Shown here one piece after another: positions 36,017 to 45,954 of a stretch of 64,000 nt of DNA. The first letter of the stretch is position 1. Every line of letters starts with the position of its first letter. Made by a program: the position numbers and the translations under genes. Source of the DNA: Blepharisma stoltei (taxonomy: Eukaryota > Ciliophora > Heterotrichea > Heterotrichida > Blepharismidae); NCBI GenBank assembly GCA_914767885.1, contig CAJZBQ010000047.1:558001-622000 (forward strand), read 5' to 3'. A model generated the notes under the pieces. The model made no database searches. It saw nothing but the letters and a program-made list of their open reading frames with translations, and was not told where the DNA came from.

Positions 36017-36208
36017 ATGGAATTTGAAAAAGATAAAAATAAACCCGAGCACCCATTTCTAAAAAGAACCAGAAGTCATCTAGGAATTACGCTGAGCCCT
36101 CCAATGAATGTAAAAGATAAAGAGCAACCTCATAAAGGAGATATTTTGCAGAAAAAGAGCGATGGGTTAAAAATGGACGTTTTTCCAATTCGTAATTATG
36201 TGTGTTAA
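36017..36208 (+). CDS. Small hypothetical protein, 63 residues
   Basis: Starts 32 bp after the preceding stop with AAATATGGAA context. Hydrophilic, Lys/Pro-rich (HPFLKRTRSHLGITLSPP, DILQKKSDGLKMDVFPIRNY). No family is recognised. Ordered composition unlike the AT-rich spacer around it supports coding, but there is no independent evidence. Confidence 0.5.
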   Translation: MEFEKDKNKPEHPFLKRTRSHLGITLSPPMNVKDKEQPHKGDILQKKSDGLKMDVFPIRNYVC

Positions 36209-36761
36209 TTGGTAAATAAAAATTCCTAAAGTGATTTTTTGAAATATAAATATAATTTTATTTTGATCAAATTGATTGCAATTCAAAATCTATGAATATA
36301 ACGATGACTGATGAAATAAGCTTTATTAAATTGCATCATCATAAGTAGCTTAAATTATTTTGGAAATAAGAATTAGATATAGTATATTAAGTGAGAGGTT
36401 GTTAGCTATAAGTATGAGAATCTGGCTGCAAAATATGGAATTAAGAAAATAAATCATAAGAGTAAATATGAGAAAATAGGAGATAATAAACAAAAATTAA
36501 AATTTTAGTCAGCATTAATAATTTAAAATTTATGTTATAAAAGAATCATGCTGAAAAGCAATTATTTATTAAAACAAAAATTCACAAGTAACTAATCATT
36601 CAAAGAAATGCAGTATAGAGTTAATTAGTGTTAAGCTTACTAATATTCATTAGCCTGAAACATCTTCTTCTCTTGATCAGCATATTTCATAATAATTTAA
36701 GTTATTAGTTCTATCTTAAACTTTACTTTATAAATTGCTGAAATTACGTTAAATTTCACTT
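36209..36761. other. AT-rich spacer, nothing recognised
   Basis: Convergent 3' flanks of the small ORF and eS10. No ORF, repeat or RNA gene is seen. Confidence 0.5.
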
Positions 36762-37120
36762 TTATTCTTTTTTTAGTCCTCTTCCAAAGCCTCCAGTTCT
36801 TCTAGGTCTATCGTCATCTCTAGGCTTCTTAACTGCAGGTGCTTTATAGATATCAGGCCTAATATTTGTAGGTAATCCGAGATATTCACACATCGCAATT
36901 ATTCCTTTCTCGTTTAAATAATAATAGAACCATTGCCAGTTGAATTTTTCCTCCTCAGTCCTCTTGACTTCAAACTCTTGCAAATCATCATAATTTTTAG
37001 ATTTGGAACAGGAATGTCTTGATGCTTTGGTAGCCCGGTATCTTTTCTTACTACAAGTGTTCCTTCTTTCAATAAGTATTGGTAAATTTGCCTCTTTTCA
37101 CTTTTAGACACAAGCACCAT
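36762..37120 (-). CDS. RPS10: Ribosomal protein eS10 (one-base frameshift in this sequence)
   Basis: Small-subunit ribosomal protein. Frame 1 gives MVLVSKSEKRQIYQYLLKEG, VVRKDTGLPKHQDIPVPNLK and CKSLKSRGLRRK, matching the winged-helix core of eS10. Frame 2 then gives FNWQWFYYYLNEKGI, CEYLGLPTNIRPDIY and the Gly/Arg tail. The two parts meet at an AAAAA run (near 36945-36960), where one extra A would give SRGLRRKKFNW, matching the family spacing. No 14- or 17-nt intron fits. A base missing from the assembly is the simplest reading; a pseudogene or programmed shift is less likely for a ribosomal gene. About 119 residues, shorter than animal eS10 at the C-terminus. Confidence 0.88.
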
Positions 37121-37628
37121 TTATAAACCAATCTTTATTGCAATTGCAATGTGAAAAAGAGATGAGATTCACTTTTAAGCTTAAAGCTTTTTTACTGAAA
37201 AAATTTATAGAGAAGAGAAAAAATAATTAAAAAATATTTAAAAGAGAATTATTTATGAATCTTAGAAATGAGAATTTTGAATTTCTAACCAAAAATGATT
37301 ACGATTACTAAAAATTATCACTTTGTACTCTTGGTTGATAAATATCGATATTAAGTGTGTTTGCTAGTAGAATATCTGTTTTATTTTAATATTTGAGATT
37401 CCAGTAAAGTTAACCGTCTAGCTTATTAATTCAAGGTTTTACTTAAATAAATAATTTCCATAGCAAATAAACAAACAAAAAAAACCATATTTAAGAAACC
37501 TTTTAATTGCCAAGATTTCAAAAATATAATAGAGGAATTACTTTTCCAATTAAAGCCGCCTTTAATATACCTTACAAAATTCATTTTAGATAACATTTCC
37601 AATAGAGTTATATGGTTGAACTGCAACT

Positions 37629-37865
37629 GGTGACTATATATTTATTTCAGACACATTTGACTCTATTGCTGATGTATTGCACGTACACGCTGCAACTCTT
37701 TTCACACTTTTGCATCAAACTATTTATCTTGCTTGAAGAATAAGATGAGGCCGAAAAGAATACTTTAAGATAACTCCTGAAAAGAAATTAGCTGGAGAAT
37801 ATTGAAACCTAGAGTGTGGTAATTTCTTTGAAATCAAATTTTTTGTCAGCGGACCAGAAAACTAA
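37629..37865 (+). pseudogene. Possible decayed coding fragment
   Basis: 78 codons open with TGA as Trp and ending in TAA. They encode a segment with normal composition (YIFISDTFDSIADVLHVHAA, YFKITPEKKLAGEYWNLECG). There is no start codon in frame and several stops follow. No family is recognised. It may be the remnant of a gene or part of a germline-limited element. Confidence 0.3.
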
Positions 37866-38689
37866 AAAGTTATGCAGGAGTGCTTTTATTAAATTTCTTG
37901 AGCTGAAATTTAGAAAATGAAGAGTTTATTTAAAAGTTTTATGAAGAAATAGTAAAGTCACTGAAGGAATCAAATTATGATTTGAGAAAAATGAGAGAAC
38001 TTTGGAGTTGTTGGATTAGGATGCTGTTTATATATCAGGGTTTCCTCGCTTGGCTCGAAATTTATCAGAAGAATTTCAAATAGTGAATTAATATGGTAAT
38101 TTAGATTAATAGCTGGTACTTATAATTAAATCTTCAAAAAGTAGCCTTTTTTACTTCCTTTTATGATTAGCTTTTCATTAATACTATCTTTCAAATTATA
38201 TATAATCCCAATCTAAAATATATTAGTTTCCTTATCATTCATAATTTTATAATACTGAGCTCAAACAGTTAGATAAATTACTATATTTAGTCCTCTCTTG
38301 TCATTCAATATTATTCATCAATAGATTTTACTAAAATCAAATTCGCTTCTTTATAGAAGCTTATATTTAATTTTAAATTCAATTTTATCTTGAATTTCAT
38401 TTTAGGAATTTTAAAGAGTGTTTAAAAATATCTCAAACACAAACTTTAATCTGCATCTTATAGCTTTTTGAGAAAGCAAAAGGCATATAATTAAATATTT
38501 TATCCATCTTAATTAAGTAAGACATATTAATTAACGTATATAATAAATTTAATTATGACCTCAAAAATATGATGCTCGAAGAAGAACTACAAAAATCATT
38601 CATAATTAAAAATTAAGAATTTAAAGACGCTAATAAAGTAATTTTGGATACTCATTTAAGATTAGATTAAATTAAGTTTTTCTCATAGC

Positions 38690-39065
38690 CATGAGCAGCT
38701 AGTAAAAGCCTCCTGTGAGTAAGCTTCTTCCGCTTTGCGATAATTATCGTTCCATAATCTCCAGAAAGTTTTTCATGATAGGGTTCCACCTTGCCTTTAG
38801 GTTTCAGTCTTGATTGAGCAACTCTATGGGTTTCTGAGATCCTGCATCGAGAGACGAAAATGATTGATTCTAAACATCATCTTTCTAAGACCCAGCTACC
38901 GCTTAAGAGATTAGTCTGGAGGAAAATCTGCGTCCTACAGCTATGAACGTGATAAAAATTTCTAATGAAAATTCCCGTGGTTCCAAAGGACGCTATGCGT
39001 GTCTCCATTTCAATCATAGATAGCCTCCAGAGTATACCTGAGTACACATTTGCCAAGTCTATCTC
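38690..39065 (-). repeat. Retroposon copy, family of the bromodomain-gene insert
   Basis: Shares ordered blocks with 31240-31735 in the same orientation: the AGGTTTCAGTCTTGA region, CCAAAGGACGCTATGCGTGT versus CCAAAAGGACGTTGTGGAGC, and a terminal ATTTTAA(A/G)ATAT. An AAGATTAGATTAAATTAAG tract at the left could be the tail. Target duplications are not clear, so this is probably an older insertion. Confidence 0.6.
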
Positions 39066-39179
39066 AGTACTTTTCTACATTTTAAGATATGTGTTTTGAC
39101 TACTTAAATATATAAAGAAGTTGCATTATCTACATTTAATCTTTTATTAAAAAACTTTTCTTTATAACTATAATCGTAT

Positions 39180-39989
39180 TTAACTTATTTCTCTAATTTC
39201 GCTACAATGGTGAACCTTCGCTATATGATCAACTAGCGAATATTTATTATACAATATTTTTTTGCAATACTCACAGATAGCTCTGGTAGACTTCTCATGA
39301 ACTTGCCTTATATGGAAAATCAATGCATACTTGTTCTTATAATTTTTACCACAAACTTCGCAAAGGCACTTTTTCTTACGGTTGCAATGAATCTTTGCTA
39401 TATGTTGATGCAGCCCTTTGCGGCTTTTCATAACTTTTTGGCACTTCGGATAGGGTAGACACTAAAAAACCTTAAGAGTTCTATATTATTTTCTGCATAA
39501 AATAATTGAATTGTGGATAGTAAAAAAAAACCAAAAAATATAGTAATTGCCCGAGGATGGCGCTATCTTGCGCCATCCTCGGGCAATTACAATAGCTATA
39601 CCCATTGCACATATTTCTTAACTCCCAACTGATTATATTACTTTTGAATGAAAAATTCATTTAAGTTATTTTATATATTACCACTTCGGACACCCAATTG
39701 TTTCACCAGTTTTTCTGCGGTTATCCAATTGAAGTTTTAAGGTTATTGTCTCTTTAGCGGTATCTGGTATTGTATCTTCTATATTTAAGAATCCTTCAAT
39801 TTCTTTGCAAAATTCCAGCTCTTCTTTGATATGTTTTTTAAGAGACGAAGCCGAATCAAAATTTTCAAAGCAAAGGTTGCACTTAAAATCTTTGTTTGAA
39901 AATTCTTGAAATTGTGGAGGAAAACCATCTATGGAATCATCAAAAATTTTGCAGTGCAAAGGGAGTAGTGGATGTGATATTGGATTCAT
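39180..39989 (-). CDS. C2H2 zinc-finger protein (one IES)
   Basis: 189 residues after removal of a 240-bp IES (39442-39681). Four C2H2-type units: CNLCFENFDSASSLKKHIKE, CPKCQKVMKSRKGLHQHIAK, CEVCGKNYKNKYALIFHIRQ and CEYCKKILYNKYSLVDHIAK, each followed by the final His or its equivalent. The second finger's CPKC pair is split by the IES and appears only after excision. Probably a DNA- or RNA-binding nuclear protein (family-level inference). No other domain. Confidence 0.83.
39442..39681 (-). mobile_element. 240-bp IES with non-TA direct repeat and internal perfect hairpin
   Basis: Flanked by the 9-bp repeat CACTTCGGA (39442-39450 and 39682-39690), which lacks TA. Removing one repeat plus the insert restores CPKC of a zinc finger. 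Inside, 39543-39563 and 39570-39590 are perfect 21-bp inverted repeats (GTAATTGCCCGAGGATGGCG...) around a 6-nt loop. Confidence 0.82.
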
Positions 39990-40677
39990 ATCTATTCAAT
40001 TAACAAATAAATTCAATGGCTTAATTTGGACATAAATTGATATAATTAAAAAAGCTTATAACCTTTATAAGTCCTAGATGGAGTTAGGGCTATAATTTTG
40101 AGATTTATTTAATAAATTAAAGAGAGGATCATTTTAAGTCGATTTTTGGATGGATAATTCTAGCCATCCATATGCCAAGAGGAAACTTTGGTTTTTTTTT
40201 GGTATTAATTATAAGCAATTTTTCAATTATGAAGCAATTTCTGTATAACTTATAAGTTATTAGACTAATGATTTGAGACAAAATAAGGAATTACATAATA
40301 TTACATTATTGATATTGATTAAATTTTTATATTGAAGTTTTATATATAAAGTTTCTTTATATTCAAATCATTAAAAACATATAAATTTTATTACCCTTCA
40401 GACATAAAGAATAATTTTTTGTAAAGTAGAAAACTGAATAGAAAAATTCTAATTTCTTTTACTTTAATTTTTATTGCTAAAATAATTGTATAAATATGAT
40501 ACAAGCAGTCAAAATTTTTAAAAAACTACTTTAATGGCTTAATATTTTAATTAAGAATGATTCTTTTGTATATCAATATTTTTTGATTAAAACTACATAA
40601 ACAAATAATTTTTGTAATATAAAATTTTACCTATATTTTAAAATTTAATTACTTTTTGTTTTAGTTATTATTTCTTC
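39990..40677. other. AT-rich spacer, nothing recognised
   Basis: Between the zinc-finger gene's start and the Sec14-like gene's stop. Low-complexity AT with no supportable ORF or repeat. Confidence 0.5.
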
Positions 40678-42385
40678 TTAAAACAGCTGGCAATTTTCAA
40701 GTTTGAAACTATAACTACAATCAGGAATGCTCCAAATTCCACAATATGGCTCTGCGGTTTTTGTTTCGACAATCATTGCAATATATTCTGTTTTTTGCAT
40801 TTCTTTATACTCTTCAAAAACTAAATTGCTAACTCCTCGTCCGAGAGAGAATCAAATTATTTAAAAAATTTCTAATCTGCAATATAATTGTAAGTTAAAA
40901 ATTAATTCAATTTGTAAAAAATATGTTTTAAATTCAACAAATTTCACTACAGATTTCATTATAGCAATTATCACTTATATATCAAAATATTTTCATAAAA
41001 TTTTTATACTAAAACAAATTTTGTTGCTGATAAATGGCTTTTACCCAAAAAATTGCGATTTTTAAAATGATTTTGTTTGCGAACGGAGAGGGAGTAAGCT
41101 TATCTCTTTTATTTTGAATTATAGCCTCATTATCAACATCTATCTCATTATCACTCACTCTCTTAGTCTCTTTGTAATGCTTTCTCTTTTTCTTCTTTTG
41201 TAAAATCTTTTGTTCTTTATTTTCAACAAATTGCTCTTCAATTAGTACCTTTTCTTCCTCCTTGCTATCGTTTTCTATCAACTTTTCAACCTCCCATTCT
41301 TTCTCTTCTTCATTTTCATTTTCATTTTCAGCTTTATCTTTACTTTTATTTCTGTTGTCATAAACTACCTCTTCCAAATCAAGATTTTCGCTATGGGGGG
41401 TTTTGATTTTCTGTTTCTTTTTCATTTCTCTGCTATTTTTAGTGTTTTTTTCATCGATTGTTTGAATATTTACATCAAATGGAGAAATTGGACCTGAAGG
41501 GAATGTAGGAGGCCAAAATTGAGTTAAATTTGGAGCGGTTCCTCCATATTTCTGTTCAATTTGATTAGGATTGCAGTGAGTAAGTAAGGGCCTTGGTATT
41601 GAATCATTAAGCAGATTTACTTTTTGTATGGTACCTTCATCTAAAAATGGCTTTACAAGACCCCACATGAATACAGCAGTTGATGGAGGGTTTACAATAT
41701 AATTCACTCCTAGACGACATCTGAAATTCGGCTGCAAAATCTTTGATAGTTTGCTTAATGAAGATATAGGCAGTTTGGTCATGCCAAGATGTGCCATATC
41801 AGCAAGATTGACTCAATTTTCTACATGCTCAGGAAGCAAAACATTCTGCGTTACATATTCAAAGAAAAAGCATAAAAACCTTATATACACATCATCAGGA
41901 ACCTGTATAGATCTAACCTTTTTAAACTGAAATTTGGCACAGTTCATTATAAGAATTGGCCGGTAATAATGATCTCTGCCGTGCATATAAAATGCCCCAG
42001 TGTTCTATATGATATTTACAAGCAATTCTGCTACTTCTGGGTATAAAGCTAAGTATCCACGAGGAAATATCTGCTGTTTTCATTTCAAATGATTGAGCAA
42101 CCCTTTCAGCGCTTTTCTTGTTTTTCAGCCAGTTCCATAGTAAAACCTGAGCATATCAGTTCTATCCCAATCACCAGGGATAATGATTCCTTGCTTTTTT
42201 ACTTCTTCTTCAAGTCTTGCTAATTTTCTTATCTCAAGTTCAGTCAGGTCTTGCCCTTTGAAAACAAATCTCTGTATCTTTTTCCCTTTACCAGAAGTAG
42301 CAATATCTTTTCCAGGCTTAAAGAAATAAGATGATGGAGGTGGACGAACAACGTCTGGTATTATTTGTTCATTTTGGCCTTTCAT
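40678..42385 (-). CDS. Sec14-like (CRAL-TRIO) lipid-transfer protein (one IES, one 15-nt intron)
   Basis: 475 residues after removing the intron at 42005-42019 and the IES at 40830-41094. The N-terminal CRAL-TRIO-N helices (LTELEIRKLARLEEEVKKQG, WDRTDMLRFYYGTGW) are followed by the lipid-binding fold: GRDHYYRPILIMNCAKF, LLPEHVENWVNLADM and NYIVNPPSTAVFMWGLVKPF. After it comes a long Glu/Lys-rich segment, unusual for the family, and then a C-terminal beta-rich part (EYIAMIVETKTAEPYCGIWS, compatible with a GOLD-like fold, inference). The IES lies just after the charged segment, at DKL|SNLVFEEYKEMQK. It would bind and exchange phosphoinositide or a similar lipid. Confidence 0.83.
40830..41094 (-). 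mobile_element. 265-bp IES: CTCC-family MITE
   Basis: On the minus strand it begins TTACTCCCTCTCCGTTCGCA and ends CGGACGAGGAGTTA. TA-to-TA excision restores DKLSNLVFEE and the real C-terminus of the Sec14-like protein. The interior block AATGAAATCTGTAGTGAAAT is a diverged family centre. Confidence 0.88.
42005..42019 (-). other. 15-nt intron of the Sec14-like gene
   Basis: GTAAATATCATATAG on the minus strand, with an in-frame TAG. Removal joins VAELL to NTGAFYMHG. Confidence 0.88.
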
Positions 42386-42953
42386 TGTATTTTTTTGTTA
42401 TATTGGAGAAATCATTATGAGAAATTAATGATAAAATGATTGATTCTATATCTCTCTATTTTTATTCTATACAGTCAGCTCTTTAAGTATAAATTCAATA
42501 TAACTCTTCTAAGCTTCCTATTAATTTTATATAGCCATTTATATTTTGACAACCTGAGAGACTAATTTCACAGGTTTTTTACCCTAAGTATTTCATCAAT
42601 AAATATATTTTCTTTATTAAGATCTGAAAAGACAACTATTAGAATAATGATAAAACTCAATAATGAGCCATACAATAGATTTTGGTACCAATGAATTTTA
42701 AAATTATTTTTAAACAACCTAAGATATAGTATCAATAAAATATCTAAAAAGGTGATATGACTATTTCTGAAATCAATCAAAACTATAAATCACAAAAATG
42801 ATATTGAGCTATTTATTATTGCATTTCAAATTGCAATTCTTTATAATCCTACGAAAGCTTTGTTATAAGAAATGATAAATTAATTAGAATATTTAAGATA
42901 TTACAAATATCACTAAAAATTGCTATTTTTATTTATTTATTTATTTTTAAATT
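42386..42953. other. Divergent spacer with a weak membrane-like ORF
   Basis: Lies between the starts of the Sec14-like and topoisomerase genes. On the minus strand, about 90 codons ending near 42560 read as a hydrophobic sequence (HITFLDILLILYLRLF, LLSFIIILIVVFSDLN) with TGA as Trp. No start codon is in frame, so it may be a gene remnant or chance. Confidence 0.35.
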
Positions 42954-45545
42954 ATGCTATGCGTAATGGATCTTTTGCGATTTTTAGAGCACCCATCATT
43001 TCTACTATTCAGACGATTTTCTCATGCAAATATTGATCGCTCTCTCAATAGACGTCGAAAGCTTCTGAAACAATCTCATTGATGAAAAAACTATTCTCCG
43101 GAAAGCACTTCAACAGTAAAATGAACGACGCTTTCCCATCATGGTGTGATTTTCCCTCCTCCTTATAGTCCTCATAAAATTCCAATAATTTATGAAGGAA
43201 ATCCTATTATACTTAAGCCTCATCAAGAAGAGGCAGCTACACTTTGAGCTTCTGTAATAGGAACCCAATGAGAAACCAAAGAAACTTTTCGAAAAAATTT
43301 CGAAAGATCATTTCTTGAAACATTGGGGAAAAGACACAAAATAAAGTCACTTGATAAATGCGATTTCTCTCAGATTGTGGAATATTTAGAAAAGGAAAAA
43401 GAAAATAAGAAAAATAGAACAGCTGAAGAAAAAAGAGCTGAAAAAGAAGAGAAACTAGCACTTTATAAGAAAAAAGGATATGCAGTAGTAGATGGGGTTA
43501 AAGAAAAAATACTGAATTTTGTTGTAGAACCTCCAGGATTGTTTAGAGGAAGAGGAGATCATCCAAAAGCGGGGCTAATTAAAAGAAGAATTATGCCTGA
43601 AGATGTAACAATTAATATTGGAGAAGATAGCAAAATTCCTAGCCCTCCATACTTTAAGAGCGAGCAAAACCATTGTAAAATCCCTATTACGGAAAATTAG
43701 CTCTTTTTAAGAGGAGTAAAAATTTTTTTCTAATACAATTTGTTTTATATAAAATATTTTAATTTTAAATAGTTAAACTCTCTTCATAATTATATTTTTA
43801 TACTTGATAATTTTTAAATATTTCAATATTTTTATCAATAATTTCAAATAATTTAATATGATCAATTATTCCTTCAATTTTTCTAATCCAAAATATAAAA
43901 TATTTTTATATAAAGTTATTTCTATAACGAGATTTCGAGCTAGTTATACTTAAACTTACAATTTACATTCTTAAACATAGATTTTATAAATTAATTAGAT
44001 TTTTCGTTTCAAATGTTTGCAAATTTGGAATTAAAATATAGGACAAAATTTTTATATATAATTTAATATGAAAAATAAATTATCTCTTTTAAAACAAAAA
44101 TCTTTCTCACTTTTAAAGGGGAGTAAATGCCCTGTGAGAGGTCATAAGTGAGGAAATATTGTTCACAATCATACAGTTACATGGCTTGCGTATTATAAAG
44201 ATCCAATTTTGCCAAATAGTTTTAAATATGTATGGCTTGCTGCTACATCTAAAATGAAAGGACTTAATGATATGCTGAAATATGAAAAAGCAAGAAAACT
44301 TAAAGAATTTATCGATAAAGCTCGAGAAAGTTATTGATCTAAAATCAAATCAAGAATTTTACTCGATCGGCAATTAGGATCTGCTTTATATTTAATAGAT
44401 AAATTAGCATTGAGGGTGGGAAATGAAAAATCTAATGAAGAAGCTGATACTGTTGGATGCTGCTCACTTAGAGTTGAGCATATTAAATTTGAAGAAGATA
44501 ACAAAATCACACTTGATTTTTTAGCGAAAGATTGTATGAGATATTATAACACAATACAAATTGATCCGGAAGTTTATAAGAACTTGCAAGATTTCACCAA
44601 AAATAAGGACCTTGATGATGATTTATTTGATTTAATTAGATCAAATACACTCAATGATTACTTGAAAAGTTTAATGGAAGGATTATCATCCAAAGTGTTT
44701 AGAACGTTTAATGCATCAATAAGGCTGCAGGAGCAATTAGCAATTTTCAATGAAAAAAATTTGCAATTGGAGGATAAAATGCAATTTTTTATTAAAGCAA
44801 ACAAAGAAGTAGCATTGCTATGCAATCACCAAAAAACAGTTCCAAAAAACTTTGATAATCAATTGGAAAGAATTAATTCACAAATTACAAAGAAAAAGAG
44901 CAAAATAGAAAACCTGGAAAACCATGCAAAAGAGTTGAGGAAGAAGAAAAGACTGGCAAAATCAGAAAATGTGAAAAAAAGAATTACAACAAATATTAAA
45001 AATACAAAGAAAATGATTGAGAAGGTAAAGGATGATATTGAGAAGTTGGAGACTAGAATAGAAATGAAAGAAGATACGAAAAATATTGCTTTAGAGACCT
45101 CGAAGATAAATTATATAGATCCGAGAATAGTAGTATCGTGATGCAAGAAAAATAAAGTTCCACTCGATAAAGTATATAGCAAGTCTCTTACTCCATCCCT
45201 CCATGAGTGAGCAAAATAAATTGGTCGTTATGGGTTTTAATTTTTTTTTCCCTAAATTTATAAAAATCCAATTTTTCGAAAATTGGAAAGCTAAAATTTA
45301 TGTTTTAAAATGCAAGCTGTTTTAAGTTCAACAATTTTTATTATAATAGCTATTATTTATATAATCAAAATTTTTATAAAAAAAAATTAATATTGAAAAG
45401 ATTTTTTATTCGTACACACATAGAGGGTGGGTTTTTACCCAAAAAAGGGATATTTCAAATGGCTTTGTTAACTCACGGAGGCAGGGGGGAAGTTAAAGAA
45501 AAGTTTAAATGGGCAATGAACACAGAACCAGACTGGGTATTTTAA
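42954..45545 (+). CDS. TOP1: DNA topoisomerase I (type IB) (two IESs)
   Basis: 600 residues after excision of IESs 43640-44123 and 45189-45493. Relaxes supercoils in the nucleus through a 3'-phosphotyrosine. The core domain has KWTTLSHHGVIFPPPYSPH, PPGLFRGRGDHPKAGLIKRR, GHKWGNIVHNHTVTWLA (first Trp is TGA) and LRVGNEKSNEEADTVGCCSL. Also present are FRTFNASIRLQEQL and the LCNHQK histidine motif, a charged coiled linker, and the C-terminal [20 protein letters not shown] with the catalytic Tyr. The first IES interrupts IPK|CPVRGHKW. The second interrupts the last helix, YSKSL|KEKFKWAMN. The N-terminal acidic region of animal enzymes is nearly absent. The exact first Met is uncertain (an in-frame ATG follows four codons later). 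Confidence 0.93.
43640..44123 (+). mobile_element. 484-bp IES: diverged CTCC-family MITE
   Basis: Begins TAGCCCTCCATACTTTAAGAG followed by GCGAGCAAAACCATTG, and ends CTTTTAAAGGGGAGTA. TA-to-TA excision gives IPKCPVRGHKW in topoisomerase I. It is longer and more diverged than its relatives. Confidence 0.85.
45189..45493 (+). mobile_element. 305-bp IES: CTCC-family MITE
   Basis: TTA repeats border ACTCCATCCCTCCATGAGTG and an inverted right end (CTCACGGAGGCAGGGGGGAA). Excision restores YSKSLKEKFKW at the topoisomerase C-terminus. The interior has GCAAGCTGTTTTAAGTTCAA, part of the family centre. Confidence 0.9.
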
Positions 45546-45954
45546 TAATATATCTGATCTTATTATAAAAAAAATTAATAAATATAAGGCAAATTTTTTA
45601 ATAATAAGCTACATAATGCTGAAAGATTTTAATAAATAAATGATTAATTTAGCTATGCAATCGATAAAAAGGAAATGACAATCTTCTGATGTTAAGTATT
45701 GAAATACTAAACAATCATAAAAATTGTGAAATATAATAATGAAATAAAAACAAAATGAGGCAATAGCAGCAACACTTTCAAATTGAAAGCAAAACTAACA
45801 ATAGTAAATTTTTTTTTATTAGATTATTATTTTCTTTAAAGCTTGAGCAAAATTGATAATTGCATTGGCTATCGCAGTCTATATGCAATTAATATATTTC
45901 TGTCAAAAATTCCTTCCTAATAATTAATCTTCTACTCAATTTTACAAATAAATT
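45546..45954. other. AT-rich spacer, nothing recognised
   Basis: Between topoisomerase I and the guanylate-binding protein gene on the same strand. No ORF or repeat was identified. Confidence 0.5.

Larger units (their letters stand above)
37121..39179. other. 2-kb gene-poor region
   Basis: Very AT-rich. Two structures stand out: an open stretch at 37629-37862 that looks like decayed coding sequence, and a retroposon copy at about 38690-39065. No intact gene was found. Confidence 0.5.
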
